Positions 31,801 through 41,646 of a DNA stretch of 64,000 nucleotides are shown here, in pieces (positions within the stretch are counted from its first letter, which is position 1; every line of letters starts with the position of its first letter). The notes beneath the pieces were generated by a model. It searched no databases. It was not told where the DNA came from and saw only the letters and a program-made list of their open reading frames with translations. The DNA is taken from the NCBI GenBank assembly GCA_012845835.1, contig JABAKD010000019.1:7398994-7462993 (forward strand), written 5' to 3'. This DNA comes from Undaria pinnatifida. Lineage: Eukaryota; Sar; Phaeophyceae; Laminariales; Alariaceae. The translations under genes were made by a program, and so were the position numbers.

Positions 31801-31818
31801 GAAAAAAGGGGGGGGTGA
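31801..31818 (+). promoter_or_regulatory. Polypurine tract
   Basis: GAAAAAAGGGGGGGG followed by TGA directly before the 3' LTR; the expected plus-strand primer. Confidence 0.85.
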
Positions 31819-32022
31819 TGTGGATACCAGTCCCTATTCCCTAGATTGTACCGCCTCCTTATCACTATAATACTTCAAGATCATCCTGGCTCCTCGAGGC
31901 AGACTCTGAGGTGTTTCCTCATCGTTGACCCTCGAGCGTGCGGTTGCGCACATAACCCACCTCGGTGTGTCTCCACACCTCCCTCAGAGAAAGAAAACCT
32001 GCGAAGGGACTACCGTCCCACA
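31819..32022 (+). mobile_element. 3' LTR, 204 bp
   Basis: Same length and, by direct reading, the same sequence as the 5' LTR. Followed by the AAAG target duplication at 32023-32026. Confidence 0.95.
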
Positions 32023-32079
32023 AAAGTGTCCTTTTTTATTAACGTCATTAATCTATCTATTAATAGGTTTTAGGATCGT

Positions 32080-33660
32080 GAGTTATGTACACCATTCATG
32101 TTCATATTATTATACTCGAGGTGCTGCTTGCTGTTGTCGAACTGCAGCAGCTGCCGCTCCTGCTGTTGTTGAAATTACATATAGACAAAAGGTGTTTGAG
32201 GGCTGCTGCTTGCTGATGTTGTTGTTCGTCATCGTGTGCCGGATGACGCAATTTGTTGCTGCGTTTTTTTGCACCTGATTACAGTGTTTATTTTCTTTAT
32301 TGCAACAGGATTTATGTGAATGTACCCCTTGGCAGCGCTGCCGCATGTACAGCCTCGATTCGCCTGTATTCCTACTTCGAAGAACACTCATAATATATGC
32401 AATGTATCCTCGAAAATTACGGGCATGCGCGGAGCCAAGGCGGGCGGCAACCCGCCGCGGCGACGCCCTCTTGATACAAGTATACATACGTTGGTCATGT
32501 CGTCTCAGCGGTCGAGAGGCCCGATTTAGATCAGTTTTTTTTTTGCCGTCTTCGGGATAACTCGCGCGGAGGTCTACCTCTCGGCATGCTGTTTCCTGGG
32601 CGTGCCTCAACTTGTTCGCCCCTCCCGGATCTTCCCGGCGCGCACTCGGCCGTTCTCGCTTCGTATCGCCACAGCTCCTGCACAATCGTGTTTTTGCAAC
32701 TTTCTGTTGCGAAAAGTTAAGTGCGAAGTCTTACGTAAACAACACAAAAAAATGTCTCTGTAGTAATCGTACAACAGTACTCCAGTACTCGAAAGGTAGC
32801 CCCGAACGACTGTTAATCGTTTCGCGCGAGATTGAATCTCGGTGAACTCTAATTTTTTTTCTACTTTTTTTCACCTTTCTTTCGGTTCGAGCCTCGGCGT
32901 GTACATTGTCCGATACTCGTTTTAGTTTTTTTCCCCTCTTTTTTCATGTTTTTGTGTACTGACTCAAAGCAGAGTGGAAAGGTTACCAGCTATTTTTTAC
33001 GCATATTATTATACTGGGAATGCTGCTTGCTGTTGTCGAAATGCCGCAGTAGCCGCTCCTGCTGTTGTTGAAATTACACGTACATAATAAGAGTGGTGCG
33101 GGGGCTGCTGCTACTGTTGATCGTCGCCGTGTGCCGGATTACGTAATTTGTTGCTGAGGTTTATTGCACCTGATTCCAGTGCTTCTTTTCTTTACTCAAT
33201 AACTATTTTGTTAATAGACCCCTTGGCAGTGCTGTCGCACCACGTACAACCTCGACTTACCTATTTTTTTTTTTTTTTTTTTTTTTTTTTTCGCACACTT
33301 TTACTTTTCAGCTTCTGGACAAGCCGTGGTCACAGGTGTCGTCCCTTCTCCCCCCCGGTTCTTGCCGTCAATTTTTTTCGCGCATAGGGTTCAGCAATCC
33401 CACTGCTCGTCGATTTCTCATCGAGTGTTGCTAACTCACGCTCTCGCGCTTTCTGCAAGTCAATTTGTGCACATGAAAAAGTCCCAACGAATTTATACGA
33501 GTATGCACTCGGCGGCGCTCGAACTCACGAAACTGACCTATACCAGGCTCGAGGATAACCTGATACGCCACCCGGGCGACCGGGACATACCCTACACTCA
33601 GTATATGCCATGCATCCTAGAAAATTACGGGCATGCGCGGAGCCAAGGGGGGCGGCAGGT
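32080..33660 (+). repeat. Large direct duplication (~915-bp spacing) with R4 right copy inside
   Basis: The block at 32080-32450 (CTGCTTGCTGTTGTCGAA, GCCGCTCCTGCTGTTGTTGA, GTGTGCCGGAT, CCCCTTGGCAG, AAATTACGGGCATGCGCGGA) recurs at 32995-33660. Between them lies R4 (32500-32975), also present at 24490-25010. In the second block, a SINE-B copy interrupts the sequence between the CCTCGACTTACC part and the GGGCATGCGCGGA part. Confidence 0.75.
33261..33590 (-). repeat. SINE-B copy, full length
   Basis: On the minus strand: a tRNA-like head with box A (GTGGCGTATCAGGTTATCC) and box B (GAGTTCGAGCGCC), a ~220-bp body, then a long A tail (T run at about 33265-33291). The interrupted neighbouring duplication supports insertion. 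A perfect target duplication was not recognised. Confidence 0.85.
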
Positions 33661-36316
33661 TATCCTCGTTTATTTATGTATGCAAGCTTCCCCTTCAGGA
33701 TGTGGTTGGATTGAAATCCCGGGTGTCGCACGTACAAAAGGGGGGGAAACAATAGCCACCCGGCAAGTAACCCGGCAAGTAACACCGACCAGCGCAAACG
33801 AGTAACGCAAACGAGTTTAAAGCTTAGTCTACTAAATCTGCTTCTGCTCAATTCATACAAGCACCCTCAGCTCGGCATCTAACATGTTTTGCCGTCAACC
33901 ATCTACTGCAATCACAGCACAGCACAGCGCAATCAGCCCAGTACAACGGAGCAAAACATGTAGTACGTACCGATCATAGCCCGACAATGCAAGCAAAAAC
34001 AGACAGAGTTTCCGAGACCCACCATGTCGTCGAGCATCTTCTACAGCTCGGTGTGTTTTCAAAGTGAACAAATACATCGAAATCTGCCCGGCCAACAAAA
34101 CGTATACAATGACAAGCAGCAGCTAGCTGGTGATGCGCGAAGGGCTTGCCTTTGTTTCCTCTTTCGTGTGGATAATGCGATTCATGCGTGAATGCGACGC
34201 CGGGGTTGTTTTCCTGGAGGGAGGAGCTCTTGGCGTTTGCAAGTCGTAAGTTGCACCAAATCATGAATCTCTGCCAGCTTTACTTTTTGTTTTACTTGCG
34301 CCAGCGTAGCGGGCGGATGCCGCCCGCGGAGCGAAGCGCCTTGTATGTTCAATACAGTGCTTCAAAAACGACAATGGCCAACCTCTCAAGACGGTGTGCT
34401 TTCACCTTGCATAGATTCGAGCGCGGTATCTGACGGTGCTGAACATGATGACGGCGTAAACTCCTTTGCCATGGGGTTCGTGCCTTCCACAGATAGCCGC
34501 CTGTCGATGAGCGAGGACGAGCGGTTTTAACGCATAAAACAAAATGCATCTTCTTGCGGATGTGCTTCTAGTTTAATACCAGGTATTTTATATAATGGCG
34601 GGCGGTCCAAAGGTAGCAAAGCCGTGCGAGAGATTCAGCGTGGCCAACCTGATAACTGGTTGATCACGAGGTGTGATATAAAACAGTTTTCAGAAGATAA
34701 TGGGGAGGAATATTGAACCGGGGTGTCGCAAAACACGCGGGGTGCCCGGATACCCGCGACATTACGGGTATCCCGGTACCCGCATCCGAATCACCCGCAA
34801 GTTCCGAAAACCCACGGTTTTGAGGTCGGACCCTATGAATCCTCACCAACCGGGCATACCCGTCCGGGTACATATACCCGCCGGAATCGGTTAGATGCAT
34901 GATGATACGGTTTGGGGGCGTGTCATTGGTAAATATTACGTAGGGTGATTCTTAAGCAGTATAACCTGAGTGATCAAAAAAGGAAGAAGGGTGGATTCTC
35001 AACCAGCAACAAAAAAACACATTGTTGTCCCGTGAGCCGTCTTATCGCGGTTTGGATTTTTGCTTCTATTTCATATGGGAATCGGCAATTTGAGAATAGT
35101 AATCATGTTGAGCCAGATTTTTAACTGCACGAGTTATCCACGCAAGGATGGGCAATCATCCCCCTTCACCACCTGCTCGTCGCAGAAAGGGCGCGGCACG
35201 AGGAACTGTAGGGCTTCTCTTGTCGCTCAAAGAGAGGAGCCCTCTCTCATGGTGCATCAGCGCCTATACCCATTGCTGTTTGTCTTTCAAAGTAAGGAAA
35301 AATCACGTTGGGTTGTTGTGATCGCCGCCCGATTCGAAATCGCCCACTCGACCAGACAAATTTAAATTGCCTAGCGCAGATGTAGGGCGGCCACAACACA
35401 CGCGATGGTGACAAGGATACACGGGTTATCTTCCTCTTGGTTGTCGATGCAAGGGTGCTGTGTCCCAGCCGTGCCATGAGCAGCAGTACGCTGTGGGTTG
35501 TGGACAAGGCTATACGTAAAGTATTTCCTATATTGCCTTCGCAGCCCACAGCAGTCTAAAACCGATATATACTCGTACAATGCCTCCGAGGCATGGAGCA
35601 GAAACAAATTTGACCACTTTTGAGTTTGGTATTTCGGGCTCCAAATTTACCAAACCAGCAGAATTGATCGGTGGTCAGATCTCGGAGGAATTTTGTTCCA
35701 TAAAAACTTTCCTTACGACGTCGTGCTGATAAAAAATGATCAGAAATGAGCCCAAATACCCCAAAACCTCCCTAAAGACAAAAAAAACACTCCAAATTTT
35801 GTTGCATGAGATCCAGCCTCAGTCAGCGAATACGAGGTAACATGTAACAATTGAAAAATACATACTTCACGAGACCATGCACTCCGTGAGCGAGTGAGCG
35901 AGCCCTCACGATAAATAACGACGCGTCCGGACGGATAATCCAGGGGTCGGGCGTAGACCCAACCCAACTCCTGACCCTAACCGTGACTCCAAGCCGCATC
36001 CAAAACGGGCCAAAAATGGCCAGAAACGCGGATTCGCCGCTTTCAAATGGAGCGAGAAATACCAAACTGCGAACCACAATCCGAACTGTGGGCTACGAGT
36101 TGCCCTTCTGGCCAACAAGAAGGAATGAAAATGCTTGGAATTCTGCGTCCGCGGGCACTTGTTATAAGTACTGCTGTACTGCTGTGTCGCCTGTACCTGT
36201 CAAAATAGCACGCGCTACCAAGGTATCACACGCACATTCAAGAAATGAGTTTCGACGAAAGTCTCCATCTCTCACACAGCTGACGTTCTCTATTTTATAA
36301 AAATATTGTAACGACG
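33661..36316. other. Mostly unique DNA without a recognisable gene
   Basis: Two points of note. At 34290-34345 a segment related to the 3' part of R3 contains a near-perfect hairpin (GCGGGCGG-ATG-CCGCCCGC). At 34740-34890 CGGGTA/TACCCG motifs are unusually dense. ORFs of up to ~100 codons show no motif. Confidence 0.4.
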
Positions 36317-36319
36317 TCA

Positions 36320-37102
36320 GGGCCCAGATTACCGAAGAGCACGGAAAATCGTGATTCGATTATACTTTAAATTCATGAAAAATACACGAAAAATTCAACT
36401 TTGCTTCTCACCAAGGAACGGCGTAGTGCGTTATTCGAAAAACGCAAAAGGGCCAACGAACACCCGTGGGCAACGACCGAGGCGAGCGATGGCTCGCGTC
36501 CTCCCTGGAGCGCCGCGGCTAGCGGCAGATTGTTTTGGCCGGCAGCGGCTTGGAGGCTATGGCTCTAGGCATCTGTTGGATGGGCTGGCGCCACCCCGCC
36601 GCCCGACACGGGCAGCAGCGACGGGGATATAGCGGTCGAACTTCTGAGCGAAGTCGTCATGTGGTAGTTGATCGTGTAACTTTCGAGGTCCAGGGCGACG
36701 AAAAACTGGGTTTGCGGCGGTCTCGATTGTTTTCGAAGCGTCGCAGGCGGTCTACGCTGTGCTAAGGACTTTCGGAGGTCGGCTGCGGCTGCTCCGGTAG
36801 TACTACCTCTCGTAATGGTGGCTTCTCGACTTTCAATCAGCCGACGACCAATTCACGTGGCCGGCTTCGGTTACATAGAACAGGCCATGTCTAGGTGGAC
36901 AAACCCCCCGAATTGAATTCCGATTGTCCACTAAATTCGACCGATAAAGCTTTTTTTTACTTCTTTGATGAATTTGAGTTTTCGTAATAATTCTGAGAAA
37001 GCCTGCTTGGTGATTTATTTTTTGACCAATCAGATGCAAATTAAATTAAATTCCAGAAATATAAATCGAAATTCGACTTGGCAAATCCCTCGTTAATTAC
37101 CC
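36320..37102 (+). mobile_element. M1 inverted-repeat element, copy 1 (Harbinger-like, non-autonomous)
   Basis: The left end GGGCCCAGATTACCGAAGAG and the right end (inverted: GGGTAATTAACGAGG) form terminal inverted repeats. The 3-bp target duplication is TCA (36317-36319 and 37103-37105). An unfilled relative of the target is visible at 25020-25060 (TTGTAACAACGTCAGGTGCG). A GGG terminus with a 3-bp target duplication suggests PIF/Harbinger. The interior has broken ORFs shared with copies 2 and 3 but no recognised transposase motif. Confidence 0.75.
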
Positions 37103-37556
37103 TCAGCTGTGAGTTCGACGAAATTAGGGTCTATTTACAATCGCAAGCGTAGTTTGAACGAAAAAGCAGCCAGTATACTTGTACAGGAATGCAGCACGAT
37201 ACGGGACACTGGCCGTCCCACAACGGTTGCGACGACTTTTTTCGTTTGTATAACGTGACGTGCTAAACATTCATATTTAAAGCTGGCGAGGAGGGGAGAA
37301 TAGAAGGTTTCAGCTGGTGTTCAGGTATTTGGTTGGACAAACTGTACCTGGTATGTATTTAATCAAGATATTACTGCTAACACTGACGAAGCATAACAAC
37401 TTAATACCTTGGGATGAATTAACATTATTACAATTGGCTGCTGGTGTTCACCGTGACAACATCCGTACGACAACGAGCGGCCGGTGTTCACAGCTTGCAA
37501 AAAGATGATCATCGACCCGAAATTTATAATTTATCGAACTCTCTCACAGCTGACAT
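37103..37556. other. Spacer between M1 copy 1 and the palindrome element
   Basis: This continues the sequence that M1 copy 1 interrupted (GAGTTCGACGAAATTAGGGT, related to 25045-25065). No gene was recognised. Confidence 0.4.
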
Positions 37557-37559
37557 TTA

Positions 37560-38317
37560 GGGTCACTTTTAACGATATTTTCTTGGCAAGTTTCTTGCCA
37601 ATTTGGCAAGGTTTTGAAAATTTGGACTTGCCAAAATAGCGAAAAACTTGCCAAAGTTAGTTTTGGGTATTACCGTTCCGCTTCGTTGGCAAGTTTTTGG
37701 AAAGTGAGATTTGCCATTTTATTTGCCATTTTAGCCAATAACGCCAACACAAAGCTGTACAAACCAGACCACCCCACGACGCCCGACGCTAGACTTGCTT
37801 TAACTTCTGTTATAGCGGTAGATACGGAGAAAACACGGTGTCATTGGCAGCAGCTATGATAGGGCTGGCGACACTGGCCGTGAGGCCCGCCTAGATGCCA
37901 CATGGGCGTCGTTTTGGGCGGGTGCTGAAGCATCATCAGAAACAGCAGCCGCCCACCCGCCCAAAACGATGCCCATGTGGCATCCACGCGGGCCTCAGGG
38001 CCAGTGTCGCCAGCCCTATAATAGCTGCTGCCAATGACACCGTGTATCCTCCGTACCTCCCGCTATTACAAAAGTTAGAGCAAGTCTAGCGTCGGGCGTC
38101 GTGGGATGGTCTGGTTTGTACAACCTTGCGTTGGCGTTATTGGCCAAAATGGCAAATGAAATGGCAAATCTCACTTTCCAAAAACTTGCCAACGAAGCGG
38201 AACGGAAATATCCGAAACTAACTGTAGCAAATTTTTAGCTATTTTGGCAAGTCCAAATTTCCAAAACTTTGCCAAATTGGCAAGAAACTTGCCAAAAAAT
38301 GTCGTCAAAAATGACCC
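37560..38317. mobile_element. 758-bp fold-back (palindromic) element
   Basis: Two inverted arms of about 370 bp meet at about 37938 with only a few unpaired bases (AAGCATCATCAGAAA). Termini are GGGTCACTTTTAACGA and, inverted, GGGTCATTTTTGACGA. Flanks are TTA (37557-37559 and 38318-38320). Near both ends, CTTGCCAA/TTGGCAAG repeats occur many times, as expected for subterminal transposase-binding sites. No ORF of note. It would fold as one long hairpin. Confidence 0.85.
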
Positions 38318-38320
38318 TTA

Positions 38321-39100
38321 GGGCCCGAATTAACGAGGAACTTGCCAAATAGAATTTCGACTTTTTTTTTGTAATTTAATTCAATTTGCATCTGATTGGT
38401 AAAAAAAAAATCACCAAGCAGGCGATCTCAGAATTATTACGAAAAATCAAATTCAACAAAGAAGTGAAAAAAGACTTTCTCGGTTGAATTTAGTCGAAAA
38501 TCAAAATTCAATTTGGGGAGTTTGTCCACCTGGACATGGCACGTTCTATGTAACCGAAGCCGGCCACGCGAATGGGTGCCATGTCGTCGGCTGTATGAGA
38601 GGCGAGAAGCCACAATTGCGAGAGGTAGGACTACCGGAGCAGCCGCAGCGCGGCCTCCGAAGGTCCTTAGCACAGCATAGACCGCCTGCAACGCTTCGAA
38701 AATAATCGAGCCCGCCGAAAACCCAGTTTTTCGTCGCCCTGCACCTCGAAAGTTACACAACCAACTACCACATGACGACTTCGCTCAGAAATTCGACCGC
38801 TATATCCCCGTCGCTGCTGCCCGTGTCAGGCGGCGGGGTGGCGCCAGCCCATCCAAGAGACGCCTAGAGCCACAGCCTCCAAGTCGTTGCCGGCCAAAAC
38901 GCTAGCCGCGGCGCTCCGGGGAGGACGCGAGCCATCGCTCGCCAAGGTCGTTGCCCATGGGTGTTCGTTGACCCTTTCGCGTTTTTTTAATGATAAACCA
39001 CACGATGCCGTTCCTTGATAAGAAGCAGAGTTGAATTTTTCGTGTATTTTTCATAAAGTCATGATAAAAATCGGATTACGATTTTCCGTGCTCTTCGTTA
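38321..39100 (-). mobile_element. M1 element, copy 2 (inverted relative to copy 1)
   Basis: The left end GGGCCCGAATTAACGAGGAA follows TTA (38318-38320). The right end stops at CTCTTCGTTA, followed by TTA (39101-39103) and the GGGCCC of copy 3, so its last ~10 bases are missing or are shared with copy 3. The interior aligns to copies 1 and 3. An open stretch of 107 codons (minus, 38437-38760) is a remnant without a known domain. Confidence 0.8.
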
Positions 39101-39103
39101 TTA

Positions 39104-39917
39104 GGGCCCGGATTAACGAGGAACTTGCCGAATCGAATTTCGATTTTTATTTTTAGAATTGAATTCAATTTGCATCTGATTGGTGAAAAAATGAATCACC
39201 AAGCAGGCTTTCTCAGAATTATTACGAAAAATCAAGTTCAAGTAAGAAGTAAAAAAATACTTTCTCGGTCTAATTTAGTCAAAAATCGAAATTTAATTTG
39301 GAGAGTTTGTCCACCTAGACATGCCTTGTTTTGTGTAACCGAAGCGGGCCACGTGAATTGGTGCCATGTCGTCGGTTGATTGAAAGGCGAGAAGCCACAA
39401 TTGCGAGAGGTAGGACCACCGGAGCAGCCGCAGCGCGGCCTCCGAAAGTCCTTAGCACAGCATAGACCGCCTGCGACGCTTCGAAAACAATCGAGACTGC
39501 CGCAAACCCAGTTCTTCGTCGCCCTGGACCTCGAAAGTTACACGACCAATTACCACATGACGACTTCGCTCAGAAGTTCGACCGCTATATCCCCGTCGCT
39601 GCTGCCCGTGTCGGGCGGCGGGGTGGCGCCGGCCCATCCAAGAGACTCCTAGAGCCATAGCCTCCAAGCCGCTGCCGGCCAAAACAATCTGCCGCTAGCC
39701 GTGGCGCTCCGTGGAGGACGCGAGCCATCGCTCGCCTCGGTCGTTGCCCATGGGTGTTCGTTGACCCTTTTGCGTTTTTTTTCATTTTTTTTATTTTCTA
39801 GAACGCACTACGCCGTTCCTTGATAAGAAGTAGAGCTGAACTTTTCGTGTATTTTTCACGAAATTAAAAAAATAAGATCGAATTACGATTTTCCGTGCTC
39901 TTCGTTAATCTGGGCCC
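39104..39917 (-). mobile_element. M1 element, copy 3 (complete)
   Basis: Starts GGGCCCGGATTAACGAGGAA and ends CTTCGTTAATCTGGGCCC, so the terminal inverted repeats are GGGCCC(A/G)GATTAACGA. Flanked by TTA (39101-39103 and 39918-39920). This copy defines the family: about 814 bp, GGGCC ends, TTA duplication. Confidence 0.85.
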
Positions 39918-39920
39918 TTA

Positions 39921-40689
39921 AGCCATTTCTTATGCAGTCGGATTTGTCAGTCGAAAACGGCCTTATTCGACTGAAGCCCAAATCGGGCTTTTTTACGCAG
40001 TCGAAAAAGGCTTTTTCGACTCAACTTTCTTCGACTGAGAATTCCGACTGGCGGATCCAGTCGAAAAACTGGATCCTCCAGTCGAAAAACTCAGTCGAAA
40101 AAGTTTTACACGTGTTTTTTCAACCGATCGCATCGCCCATCCCACCACCAAACACACACCCACACGGCCACACGGCCACACACCCATACCAGGTACCACA
40201 CTGCAGTATCATACAAGGCGCTGACGCTGGCTTGGCTATCCCTGCTGTTGCTTCTCGCAGCAAGTCAGGGTGGCGCATTCCTAGTTCCGCTCGCCAGCAG
40301 CGTGTATCACACGACGGCAGCAGCGCGCGGTCTCGATCCCATGCTGCCAACAGCAGCTGCGCCTGTTGTAGCTTTGGCGGCTCTCGGCTGAGTGCAACTC
40401 CACGAACGTCGTAGCTTTGGCGGCTTTCAGCTAAGCCCAAAGCCACCAACTCGCTGGGACGAAGGTTCGTCGAGCCGTTGCTCGCGGAGACAGCGCGAAG
40501 CACAGAGCTGCCAACCGATTTCGCCTGCTGTACAGCAGTACTCCCTCACACCAACCGCCTCTAGGAAGAGCACAAAAACTATAAAGTCAACTCGACTGAC
40601 GATAAGGACCAGAAGAATCCAGTCGAAAAAAAGTCCAGTCGAAAAGGGCCGTTTTCGACTGGCGGAATCCGACTGCATAAGAAATGGCC
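39921..40689. mobile_element. M3 inverted-repeat element with AGTCGAAAA subterminal arrays
   Basis: The ends AGCCATTTCTTATGCAGTCGGATT and, inverted, GGCCATTTCTTATGCAGTCG form ~25-bp terminal repeats. Each is followed by CAGTCGAAAACGGCC. Flanks are TTA (39918-39920 and 40690-40692). The motif CAGTCGAAAA occurs at least ten times on both strands near the two ends. The middle (about 40120-40540) has GC-rich unique sequence with no recognised coding motif. Confidence 0.8.
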
Positions 40690-40692
40690 TTA

Positions 40693-41646
40693 GAAACGAC
40701 TCTTGGAATTTTTTTTCCAAAATAAAAACGTGTTTGAACGGGTAGACTCGGGAAGAGTGCGCGACAACCTGGTACAGAACTGTGCGCCACGATCGAGGTG
40801 ACGCCATGCGTGTAGTACCGGTCCCTGGTATAGCTCTACAGTTGTCTATAGACGCAACATCGAGACGGTAGCCACCACGACGGTAGTCACACGGAGAGTA
40901 GCAAACGTTAAAAAAACGAAATACTACTGCTGTAGGTGTACACCAGGTACACCTACCTAATACAGCAGTAGCTGTATCTGGCGTGTGCGTGAAAGGCATA
41001 TTAACAGTTATATTACTGCTGTGTTGCTTTGATGTCTTGTCCTCTGTAAGTTGCGGGATTCGTACTCGTATAACACGTGCAGAATAGACGCTTTGTAGGC
41101 CATTTGCTACTTGCCACCCCCCTTGTTACCTGCCATATAACGTAGCCCGTGATATTGTGAACTCAGCCTTGAGATATGTAGTGATAGGGACTAGGGACTT
41201 ACGTTGGGCCTCCTCCGACGACGCTGCCAGGCACTTTCCTGTGGCCGTGAGGTTCATGTCTAGCCACGCCTGTTGGAGGGACATCGCGGCGTGCTTCGGA
41301 CCCCATTATTCTGCTGACGGCCATCTGTTTCGCTGGCAAAAGCTGCACAAGAAGCGGAAAGAAGATGATATGAGATTGACCACTGACATGTTACGGCTGC
41401 GATAACTCCACGAGGACGGTACAGAGGTTTAGTTCGGGTACTGACATTGCGTAAGTCCGGCCATGCCAACCACGGACACTCACATTGACATTCCCGACTC
41501 CGCCTATCTCGTCCAACAGAGAGCCGCCGATCATGTCCTCTTCATGCGAGGGCGTATCCAGTATGCCTCCTGGTAGAAAGTAGTGGTCCACATCGACATC
41601 ATCATCATTACTGGCCTTGCGGCTGCCAATCTTGCTATCCATAGCC
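40693..41646. other. No gene resolved
   Basis: Short ORFs on both strands and several TACCAGGTA/TACCTGGTA motifs (near 40768 and 40943). Exons upstream of gene 3 may lie here but none could be supported. Confidence 0.35.

Larger units (their letters stand above)
25278..32022 (+). mobile_element. Ty3/gypsy LTR retrotransposon lacking integrase
   Basis: A 6745-bp element: LTR, primer site, leader ORF, gag, pol (protease, reverse transcriptase, RNase H), a long non-coding 3' region, polypurine tract, LTR. It is flanked by AAAG target duplications. Domain order and the RT/RNase H motifs place it in Ty3/gypsy. No integrase zinc-binding HHCC or D,D-35-E motif is seen in any frame between RNase H and the 3' LTR. 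A short chromodomain-like piece near 30390-30520 may be the remnant of the integrase C terminus. Confidence 0.9.

Noticed and set aside
38437-38760. 107-codon ORF in M1 copy 2 as a transposase
   Set aside because: No DDE or Myb-like motif; frames are not conserved in copies 1 and 3, so M1 was called non-autonomous.
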